A stretch of 12,933 nucleotides of DNA. Origin: Nitrospirae bacterium GWC2_56_14 (GTDB lineage Bacteria > Nitrospirota > UBA9217). Below the pieces are notes generated by a model. The model did no database searches, was not told the origin of the DNA, and was given only the letters and a program-made list of their open reading frames with translations. Shown in pieces: positions 1 through 5,885 of this stretch. Location: NCBI GenBank assembly GCA_001803705.1, contig MHDY01000213.1:1-12933 (forward strand), written 5' to 3'. Both the position numbers and the translations under genes were made by a program. Numbering within the stretch: the first letter of the stretch is position 1; every line of letters begins with the position of its first letter.

Positions 1-54
1 CTTTTTTGTAAATCAAATATAAAAATAAGGCTTTACATGTGCTGTTTATTGAAA

Positions 55-126
55 CTATGGCGTCCCCTGGCTGTCAACGACGGGCAGGTTCGTTGTATGA
101 AAACGCGGACCACCATGAGGCTGCAT
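55..126 (-). CDS. possible 23-codon small ORF, unknown
   Basis: An ATG at 124-126 (minus strand) is preceded by a strong Shine-Dalgarno, GGAGG with 6-nt spacing (minus-strand TTTGGAGGAAATCA then ATG). It opens a 23-residue frame ending in TAG at 55-57. The peptide begins MQPHGGPRF and ends VVDSQGTP; it is rich in Gly, Pro and His and has no hydrophobic segment. I recognise no family. It could be a leader or small peptide, the surviving start of a lost gene, or chance. It points away from the DUF2301-like gene. The rest of 1-184 holds no gene that I can support. Confidence 0.2.
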   Translation of the reverse strand: MQPHGGPRFHTTNLPVVDSQGTP

Positions 127-184
127 TGATTTCCTCCAAACAGGGTGCCAGGTACTGCATGCACGGACAATCTGGAATTTCTCC

Positions 185-213
185 TTGCTTAATAAAAAAA
201 CACATGCTATAAA
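185..213 (+). promoter_or_regulatory. sigma70-type promoter of the DUF2301-like gene
   Basis: The -35 box TTGCTT (185-190) and the -10 box TATAAA (208-213) are separated by exactly 17 bp. The spacer is A-rich. Transcription would be expected to start about 7 nt after the -10 box, at or next to the ATG at 220, so the mRNA would have essentially no 5' leader. This agrees with the absence of a Shine-Dalgarno before that ATG. A weaker pair (TTTACA at 32-37 and TATGGC at 56-61) was considered less likely. Confidence 0.6.
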
Positions 214-219
214 CGCTCC

Positions 220-777
220 ATGTCAACCAACCCGACGCGTGAAGAACAGATCGTCACGGAATTACCCACCTCCGGCCGCGGGCATGACTTCGCCTACCGC
301 ACAGGCCTGGTTCTGCAGGTCCTCGGCTCTGCGATCCTGGCCGTGCTCTATCCGCTTGAGAGCCCATTCTACACCGTCGGGATCATGCTGTTCGAGGCGG
401 GGACGCTGGTGTCCGGCATCTTCCTCATCGTCTGGAAGTCCGTGGTGAAAAAGTTCATCCTCGGGTCTATCCTGACGGGGATCGCGCTGCAGGTCGCCGG
501 ATTCTACGTGCAGGAGCAGCACGCGGGACTCATGCTCATCGCGGGCCTCGGGCTGGTATGCGCCGGGGCTGCAGGCATGGCAGGGAAGGAAGCGTACTGT
601 TTCGGTTACCGTGAAGGCTGGCTGCTCATGGTGCTGGCGTTCCCGTTCCTGGTCCTTGTCAATCTCCTCGGCAAGGAGAACCCTGTGCTTAATTCCATCG
701 GGTTTTCTGTCCTCTTTCTGCTGTTGCTCTCGCTGGTCGGGAAAAAACTGAGGGAAGAAGTACGAGGACAGAAGTAA
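220..777 (+). CDS. DUF2301-like integral membrane protein
   Basis: This 185-residue protein has about six hydrophobic segments (roughly residues 27-45, 50-71, 79-97, 103-121, 132-150 and 156-173), a short polar N-terminus and a basic C-terminus (GKKLREEVRGQK). No signal peptide or catalytic motif is visible. The segment KEAYCFGYREG (123-133) just before the fifth helix resembles the conserved KEA-CFG signature I associate with the DUF2301 family of uncharacterised membrane proteins, and the length fits. Function is unknown. The ATG at 220 is the only reasonable start before the first membrane helix; it has no Shine-Dalgarno, but a promoter ends 6 bp upstream. The last two codons (Gln, Lys) and the TAA lie inside the left inverted repeat of the S23 element, so the original C-terminus may have been altered. 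Confidence 0.7.
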   Translation: MSTNPTREEQIVTELPTSGRGHDFAYRTGLVLQVLGSAILAVLYPLESPFYTVGIMLFEAGTLVSGIFLIVWKSVVKKFILGSILTGIALQVAGFYVQEQHAGLMLIAGLGLVCAGAAGMAGKEAYCFGYREGWLLMVLAFPFLVLVNLLGKENPVLNSIGFSVLFLLLLSLVGKKLREEVRGQK

Positions 778-786
778 GAAGACAGA
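769..786 (+). repeat. left inverted repeat of S23 element
   Basis: CAGAAGTAAGAAGACAGA pairs with 1176-1193. It contains the TAA (775-777) that ends the upstream membrane-protein gene. Confidence 0.75.
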
Positions 787-807
787 TAAAATAAAGACCA
801 AAGCCAC

Positions 808-1161
808 ATGCGAAAACATAACTTCAGAAACCTGAAAATATATCAGCGGGCTATTGCGTTTGCGGTGGAAATTTACCAGACTACCAAGAGCTTTCCCAAG
901 GAAGAAAGCTACGGCTTAACCAGTCAGGTACGACGAGCGGCAACGTCAATACCCCTAAATATTGCGGAAGGGAGCGGAAACACTTCTGAGAAAGAGTTCA
1001 AACGATTTTTGGAAATAGCTTTACGGTCAGACTACGAGGTATTGGCCTGCTTGGAAATATCTTTAAAACTGGATTATTGCAACCAGGTAGATTTCGACAG
1101 ATTAAGCACGGAAGCAGATGAAATAGCATCTATGATTGCCGGATTCTCCAAAAGCCTGTAG
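808..1161 (+). CDS. four-helix-bundle protein, S23/IVS family
   Basis: This 117-residue protein is of typical family length (about 115-125). Family hallmarks are the N-terminal FRNLKIYQRAI (6-16), the FPKEESYGLTSQ segment (29-40), then VRRAATSIPLNIAEG (41-55), matching the family pattern Q-hydrophobic-RRA--SI--NIAEG, followed by three further amphipathic helices. The family forms pentameric helical bundles and includes ORFs found in 23S rRNA intervening sequences; it is related in fold to the Avd accessory protein of diversity-generating retroelements. Cellular function is unknown and nucleic-acid binding is plausible. The start at 808 is the first Met before the conserved FRNLKIYQ block; the ribosome-binding site is weak (AAAG). 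It lies between inverted repeats and converges with the NtrC-type gene 32 bp away. Confidence 0.9.
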   Translation: MRKHNFRNLKIYQRAIAFAVEIYQTTKSFPKEESYGLTSQVRRAATSIPLNIAEGSGNTSEKEFKRFLEIALRSDYEVLACLEISLKLDYCNQVDFDRLSTEADEIASMIAGFSKSL

Positions 1162-1175
1162 TCTTACCTCTTACT

Positions 1176-1193
1176 TCTCTCTTCTTACTTCTG
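1176..1193 (+). repeat. right inverted repeat of S23 element
   Basis: TCTCTCTTCTTACTTCTG is the reverse complement of 769-786 except for one base. Just inside it, 1162-1178 carries degenerate direct copies of the CTTAC/TTACTTCT unit (CTTACTTCT occurs at 1170-1178 and again at 1184-1192). The repeat abuts the TAG of the NtrC-type gene. Confidence 0.75.
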
Positions 1194-2600
1194 CTACTTA
1201 AACTCCTCTTTCTTCAGCCCGTAGCGCGCCATCTTATCATGAAAGTTCTTAATGTTCATGCCCGCATGGCGTGATGCTTTGCTCATGTTGCCCTGGTACA
1301 TGCTGAGGACCCTGGTGAGATATTCCTTTTCAAACCGCTCGACCACATCGGCTTTCATTGTTCTGAACTGCTGCAGGTGGCCGCTGATCCGGAAATCCTG
1401 GACAGGCTTGCCGTCAGCGCCTGCAAGCTCCAGGTCCATGCGCTGGATAGCATCGCTCTTTTCCATGATCACCGCCCGCTCGATGATATTCTCCAGCTCC
1501 CGCACATTGCCCGGATAGGAGTAATGCATCATGGCATCAAAGGCCTGCGGCGTTATCGACTTGATCAGCTTCTGGTTCTTTTCGCAGTATTTTTTGAGAA
1601 AATGGACCGCCAGCAGCGGTATGTCGTCTATCCGTTCGCGGAGCGGGGGAAGCTTGAGCGGCACGACGTTGAGCCGGTAGAAGAGGTCCTCCCTGAACTG
1701 TCGCTCGCTCATGGCGCGCTGCAGGTCCTTATGGGTCGCCGCAATGAGGCGGACGTCGACCTTTATCGTCTGGTTGCCGCCGACGCGCTCCACCTCGCGT
1801 TCCTGAAGGACCCGAAGCAGTTTGAGCTGCACCGGCATCGTCATCTCGCCGATCTCATCGAGAAATACGGTTCCGCCGTCGGCCATTTCGAAGCGTCCGA
1901 TGCGCTGCCGTATGGCCCCGGTGAAGGCCCCTTTCTCGTGGCCAAAAAGCTCGCTCTCCAGCAGCGTCTCCGGCAGGGCTGAACAGCTCACGACGACGAA
2001 GGGTCGGTCCTTTCGGCGGCTGTTATAATGAATGGCCCGCGCGATGAGCTCCTTGCCCGTGCCGCTTTCGCCGTTGATCAGGACCGTGGCATCGGTCTCG
2101 GCCACCGTTCGGATGATCTGAAAGATGTCCTGCATCTGCGGCGTCCGGCCCAGAATGTTGCCGAACTGGTAGCGCTCTTCCACTTCATGACGCAGGCTCT
2201 CCACTTCGCGCGAGAGCCGGCGGTGCTCCACCGCGTTTTTTACCTGCAGGCTCAGGTCTTCGAACTGGACCGGCTTGGTCAGAAAGCTGTAGGCCCCGTC
2301 CTTCATCGCTTTGACCGCCATCTCGATGGTCCCGTAGGCAGTAACGAGGATCACCGGAATATCAGGCTGCCCTTCCGCTTTGACCTGTCTGCTCCGCAGC
2401 AGCTCGAGGAATTCCATCCCGGTGAATTTCGGCATCTGATGGTCCACAATGACGGCATCGTAGTCCCTGCCCTCCATCTTTTTCAGCGCTTCGACGCCGT
2501 CTCCGGCGGTGTCCACCTCATACCCCTCGCGCCTGAGGTTTGCCGTCATCACCAGCAGGATATCCGGCTCGTCGTCAACTATGAGAAGAACTCCCTTCAT
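1194..2600 (-). CDS. NtrC-family sigma54 response regulator
   Basis: This 468-residue protein has a complete three-domain layout. The receiver (about 1-125) has acidic D9/D10, phosphoacceptor D53, T87 and K109. The sigma54 AAA+ domain (about 145-385) has Walker A GESGTGKE (177-184), the GAFTGA sigma54-contact loop (224-229), Walker B FLDEI (246-250), an arginine-finger region REDLFYRLN and the YPGNVRELEN sensor II segment. A Fis-type helix-turn-helix lies at about 425-465. Phosphorylation should drive oligomerisation and ATP-dependent opening of sigma54-RNA polymerase promoters. The ATG at 2600 follows a GGAG motif (minus-strand TTGGAGCGCG). It is the last gene of the minus-strand signalling run, 117 bp after the double-PAS kinase, its likely partner by position. 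The REP-like palindrome sits in that gap. No hairpin terminator is visible after its stop. Target genes are not apparent here. Confidence 0.95.
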   Translation of the reverse strand: MKGVLLIVDDEPDILLVMTANLRREGYEVDTAGDGVEALKKMEGRDYDAVIVDHQMPKFTGMEFLELLRSRQVKAEGQPDIPVILVTAYGTIEMAVKAMKDGAYSFLTKPVQFEDLSLQVKNAVEHRRLSREVESLRHEVEERYQFGNILGRTPQMQDIFQIIRTVAETDATVLINGESGTGKELIARAIHYNSRRKDRPFVVVSCSALPETLLESELFGHEKGAFTGAIRQRIGRFEMADGGTVFLDEIGEMTMPVQLKLLRVLQEREVERVGGNQTIKVDVRLIAATHKDLQRAMSERQFREDLFYRLNVVPLKLPPLRERIDDIPLLAVHFLKKYCEKNQKLIKSITPQAFDAMMHYSYPGNVRELENIIERAVIMEKSDAIQRMDLELAGADGKPVQDFRISGHLQQFRTMKADVVERFEKEYLTRVLSMYQGNMSKASRHAGMNIKNFHDKMARYGLKKEEFK

Positions 2601-2649
2601 CGCGCTCCAATCCTTGTATGTCTCAGGTTCTGCAAACTGGTACGTAAAC

Positions 2650-2730
2650 CTACCACCCCCAACCCCTCCGTATCAAGGAGGGGAGACAATCAAATCCCCC
2701 TCCTATTTTAGGAGGGGTTAGGGGTGGTAG
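2650..2730 (-). repeat. REP-like palindromic element
   Basis: Outer arms CTACCACCCCCAACCCCTCC (2650-2669) and GGAGGGGTTAGGGGTGGTAG (2711-2730) are complementary over 19 of 20 positions. The one mismatch becomes a G-U wobble in the minus-strand transcript. Inside are four alternating 7-bp blocks: CCCCTCC at 2663-2669 and 2697-2703, and GGAGGGG at 2677-2683 and 2711-2717. The RNA could therefore form one long hairpin or two adjacent short hairpins. It resembles dispersed GC-rich REP/MITE-type palindromes. It lies in the kinase-regulator gap and runs into the 3' end of the kinase gene, where it provides the codons for Tyr-His-Pro and the stop. It could affect mRNA stability or partial termination between the two genes. 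Confidence 0.8.
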
Positions 2731-4325
2731 ACCACGGCTCCGGCCGAGACCGGCAGCCGCACGACCACACGGGTGCCGCCCGCTTCCGGCTGTTGGACCA
2801 GGATCTCACCGCCATGGTTCTTCAGCACACGCTGCACAATGGTCAGGCCGAGCCCGGTCCCCTTGATCTTCGTTGTATAGAACGACTGGAAGATACGGTC
2901 CCGGTCCTCCGCCGGGATGCCCGGCCCGGTATCCTGGATGCTGATCTCGGCATGACCGCCCACCCCGATTGCCGTCCTCAGCCGGAGGGCTCCCCCTTCG
3001 GGCATTGCCTCCACGGCGTTTCTGAGCAGATTATGCAGGACCTGTTCGATCTGAAGTTCATCGGCCTCGATGAGCGGCATGGTCGGGGACAGATCATGAA
3101 CGACCGATATGTGCTGGTCCTTCAACTGTTCGCAAAGCGCATCCAGGGCCTGGTCGAACACTGCGTTTATATTCATGGTGGTGAGGCGGGTGCGCAATGG
3201 TTTGGAAACATAGAGGAGGTCGGAAGCCACCTGGTTTACCCTGACGGCTTGGCGCTTGATCAAGCTGACGAACTTCTGGAGTGTTTCATCGCCTGCATAC
3301 TCTTCGGCAAGAAAATGTGCCGCCCCGGTGATCGCATTCAACGGGTTGCGAACCTCGTGTGCAACGCGGGCCGCCATTTCTCCCAGTTCCGCCAGCCGGC
3401 GTGCATGCTCAAGACGATCGGCAAGGCGCATTTTCTCGGATACGTCTTTGATATATTCGACCACCTGGACCACGCGATTGCCCCGGTCCAGGAGCGGAAA
3501 GGTGTTGATCTCAATGTATCGGTCCCGTTCGTCGCTGCCGTTCACGTCGCGCGTAAAAGCCAGCCGTTTGGTGGTCGAAGCCGGTTGTCCGGTCAAGAAC
3601 GTCTCTTCCGCGGGACAGTCGGTACAGATCTTCAAATCAAAAGCGCACGCAGCATAACAGTGGTCACCCAGTTTGATGGTGCGGGAAAGCAGCGAGGTCA
3701 TTGACTTGTTCACGGCAGTTACCCGATATTCACTGTCCACGACCTGGATGCCGTCCGTAATGCCGTCGAATACCGCCAGGAGCTTTTTTCGCGCGTCAGA
3801 GACCTGGTCCTCCATCTCTTTTTTTCGCGTGATGTCCTCGCACACAATGACGACACCGTTGCCCACGGACCATGCCATCCTGCCCAGCGGATAGACGCTG
3901 TAGCTGATGACCCTGCGCGGGCCGTGTTTGGGATAGAAATCATATTCGAGCTCCAGCGCGGCCCCGGCAGCCCAAACCGCATCGGTCAAACGCTCCCACA
4001 GCGCCCGCATGGCCTGGTCCTCGAAAGTACTGATCCTGCCTACCTCGCCAAAGGGTCTGCCGACGACCTGGGCACGGTGCAGAGAAAAGAGCGACTCTGC
4101 AGCTGCGTTGAACACCCTGATCCTGCCCTCCCCGTCAAGCGATATCACGCCGGCAGTCACACTATCGAGCAGGCTGGCCAGGTGGATCAGAATGTCATGG
4201 TCGGGAAGCACGGGAAGGGTGTCGGTGCTCACCGGAGGGGGAAGCACGCTTCGGTCTGCGATATGCGTGCGCAACGTCCGCAGGACCGTGGCTGCGGAAC
4301 CGAGGATGGTCCTAAGGAGTGACAT
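2718..4325 (-). CDS. cytoplasmic double-PAS sensor histidine kinase
   Basis: This 535-residue protein has no convincing membrane segment, so it is probably cytoplasmic. Order: PAS 1 at about 48-165 (LLDSVTAGVISLDGEGRI), PAS 2 at about 180-298 (FDGITDGIQVVDSEYRV), then a HisKA domain with H-box AARVAHEVRNPL (phosphoacceptor H323) and an HATPase domain with N-box NLLRNAVEA (N436), G1 DTGPGI (465-470) and G2 GTGLGL (489-494). All catalytic motifs are intact. PAS 2 carries four cysteines in a C-x3-C-x6-C-x2-C pattern (C223, C227, C234, C237), which could bind metal or an Fe-S cluster, or act as a thiol switch. The ATG at 4325 overlaps the end of the HD-GYP gene by 14 nt, implying translational coupling. 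The last three residues and stop come from the palindromic repeat. The likely target is the NtrC-type regulator downstream, by proximity only. Confidence 0.93.
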   Translation of the reverse strand: MSLLRTILGSAATVLRTLRTHIADRSVLPPPVSTDTLPVLPDHDILIHLASLLDSVTAGVISLDGEGRIRVFNAAAESLFSLHRAQVVGRPFGEVGRISTFEDQAMRALWERLTDAVWAAGAALELEYDFYPKHGPRRVISYSVYPLGRMAWSVGNGVVIVCEDITRKKEMEDQVSDARKKLLAVFDGITDGIQVVDSEYRVTAVNKSMTSLLSRTIKLGDHCYAACAFDLKICTDCPAEETFLTGQPASTTKRLAFTRDVNGSDERDRYIEINTFPLLDRGNRVVQVVEYIKDVSEKMRLADRLEHARRLAELGEMAARVAHEVRNPLNAITGAAHFLAEEYAGDETLQKFVSLIKRQAVRVNQVASDLLYVSKPLRTRLTTMNINAVFDQALDALCEQLKDQHISVVHDLSPTMPLIEADELQIEQVLHNLLRNAVEAMPEGGALRLRTAIGVGGHAEISIQDTGPGIPAEDRDRIFQSFYTTKIKGTGLGLTIVQRVLKNHGGEILVQQPEAGGTRVVVRLPVSAGAVVYHP

Positions 4326-5832
4326 GCTTCTCTTCTTTGCCGGAACCGGAGGAATACTGGTGGAAGGTATGCTTTCCGAGCTTCAGCAATCCCTTTTCAA
4401 TAAGGCGGCGGGCGGCTTCTGACACCTTTGGATCGAACTGTTTTCCTGCTTCCCGCTCCAGTTCGGCAACCACCTCTTCGGAGGAGATCATGCCGCGATA
4501 GGGACGCTCCGACAACATGGCATCCATCGTATCCGAGACGTTCAGCACCCGCGCCGCAAGCGTGATCTGCTCTCCAGCCAATCCCCGCGGATAGCCCGTG
4601 CCGTCGTAGCGTTCGTGGTGCTGGTAGATAGCATCGATAATGGCCGGAGCAAAACCGATGGGTTCAAGGATCCTGATCCCGTGCGCCGGATGATCTTTCA
4701 TAATATCGAATTCCTCCCGGCTCAAGCGGTCCGGTTTGCTGATGATGCGCTCACTGATGCCGATCTTGCCCACATCGTGCAGGATGGAGGAAATATGGAT
4801 CTCCTCGAGCTGGGTGGGGCTCATGCCCATATCGCGTCCTATGGCAACGGAATATTTGGCGACATTCGTCGAATGCCACCGGGTATAGGGGTCTTTCGCC
4901 TCCACGGCGGCCACCAGCGCCTGAACTGTTCGAAAGTAGTTCTCGCGGAGGTTCTCATAAAGGCTGGCGTTTTCCATGGCGGTGACCACCTGGCTCGACA
5001 GGATCAGAAGCACCTGAAGGTCGCTGGTCGTAAAAGGCGGATCGGCAAACTTGCTCACATTGAGCACGCCGAACATCTTGTCCCTGCCGATAAGCGGTAC
5101 CGACATGGACGAGATCGGCATATTGTCGAGGTTGAGCGCCTCCATGACCTCCTGGTCTGCATGTCGGCCCCGCGATATGATCAGCGGTTTTCGATTTTTA
5201 AGGACGAGTCCCGAGATGCCCTCGCCGGTCTTGCGCCGGGTTTTCAAGGCCGTCTCCATCGGTAACCCGTGTGAAGCGCGGATCACCAGGTTGTCGCTCT
5301 TCTCATCGAGCAGCATGAGCGAAACACGCTCTACCGAGAATTCCTGCACCAGGACCTCGGTGATGATCTTGAACAGATGAGCAAGGTCGATCTCGGTTAC
5401 GAGCAGCTTGCTGATCTCAAACAGGGGGATCAGCGCCTTGAGCCTGATATTTTCTTTCTGGAGCCTGCTGCGGTTCATGGAACGCTCGACCGTGCTGAGA
5501 AGTTCCTCCTGGGTGAACGGTTTCAGCACAAAACCGTCAACGCCGCTCATGAGGGATTCTATTGCGGTATCGAGCGTGCCATGTCCCGTAATAAAGATGG
5601 TGACAATATCACGGTTCAGCCCCTTGACCTGTTCAAAAAGTTCCAACCCGTCCATCCCCGGCATCTTGATGTCGGTAATGAGAAGATCCGTCATGTTCCG
5701 GTTCAGTTCCTCGAAGGCGGCCTTGCCGTTCGGTGCTGTCGTCACCTGGTAGCCCTCTGTTGAAAGGATGTGATAGCACAGGTCACGAATCATTTCCTCA
5801 TCATCAACTACCAGTATTTTTTCACCGGCCAT
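4312..5832 (-). CDS. response regulator, REC-GAF-HD-GYP phosphodiesterase
   Basis: This 506-residue protein has a receiver at 1-120 (D10/D11, phosphoacceptor D54, T82, K104), a GAF domain at about 140-290, and an HD-GYP domain at about 295-475. The HD-GYP metal-ligand pattern is complete: H320, HD at 352-353 in ILHDVGKIGI, H381, HH at 405-406 and D434, with the diagnostic GTGYP at 411-415. HD-GYP domains hydrolyse cyclic di-GMP (some act on cGAMP), so the protein probably links kinase input, and perhaps a small ligand or redox signal at GAF, to c-di-GMP level. The ATG at 5832 has a strong upstream GGGGGA at about 6 nt. It begins 53 bp after the CXXCH kinase and overlaps the PAS kinase by 14 nt. 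Which kinase phosphorylates it is not visible. The C-terminal tail (about 480-506) is polar and not conserved. Confidence 0.95.
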   Translation of the reverse strand: MAGEKILVVDDEEMIRDLCYHILSTEGYQVTTAPNGKAAFEELNRNMTDLLITDIKMPGMDGLELFEQVKGLNRDIVTIFITGHGTLDTAIESLMSGVDGFVLKPFTQEELLSTVERSMNRSRLQKENIRLKALIPLFEISKLLVTEIDLAHLFKIITEVLVQEFSVERVSLMLLDEKSDNLVIRASHGLPMETALKTRRKTGEGISGLVLKNRKPLIISRGRHADQEVMEALNLDNMPISSMSVPLIGRDKMFGVLNVSKFADPPFTTSDLQVLLILSSQVVTAMENASLYENLRENYFRTVQALVAAVEAKDPYTRWHSTNVAKYSVAIGRDMGMSPTQLEEIHISSILHDVGKIGISERIISKPDRLSREEFDIMKDHPAHGIRILEPIGFAPAIIDAIYQHHERYDGTGYPRGLAGEQITLAARVLNVSDTMDAMLSERPYRGMISSEEVVAELEREAGKQFDPKVSEAARRLIEKGLLKLGKHTFHQYSSGSGKEEKHVTP

Positions 5833-5885
5833 GCTGGTCCCCCATCGCGCTCATCTCGCCTGACTCTTTAGCGCCAACCATCGCC

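Larger units (their letters stand above)
769..1193 (+). mobile_element. putative IR-flanked S23 (IVS-like) element
   Basis: The four-helix-bundle gene is bracketed by inverted repeats: CAGAAGTAAGAAGACAGA at 769-786, and its reverse complement with one mismatch at 1176-1193 (17 of 18 positions, the outer 13 perfect). The unit is 425 bp and looks more A/T-rich than the signalling genes. Its left end covers the stop codon of the membrane-protein gene. Its right end abuts the stop codon (TAG, 1194-1196) of the convergent NtrC regulator. S23-family ORFs are known from intervening sequences inserted in 23S rRNA genes of Leptospira and Coxiella. That this copy is, or was, a mobile unit is inference; no transposase is encoded and no target duplication was identified. 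Confidence 0.5.

Noticed and set aside
136..150. Minus-strand TGGCAC-N5-TTGG resembling a sigma54 promoter
   Set aside because: The -12 element lacks the required GC (it has GG), and the site overlaps the Shine-Dalgarno of the tiny ORF, leaving no room for a transcript leader.
1162..1193. Pyrimidine-rich repeats considered as a CRISPR or tandem-repeat array
   Set aside because: The copies are short, degenerate and unspaced, and are better explained as the right end of the inverted-repeat element.
2724..3704. 326-codon plus-strand open frame opposite the PAS kinase, and similar long plus-strand frames opposite other signalling genes
   Set aside because: They are antisense shadows of GC-rich coding sequence with no recognisable domain, while the minus-strand frames carry complete catalytic motifs.
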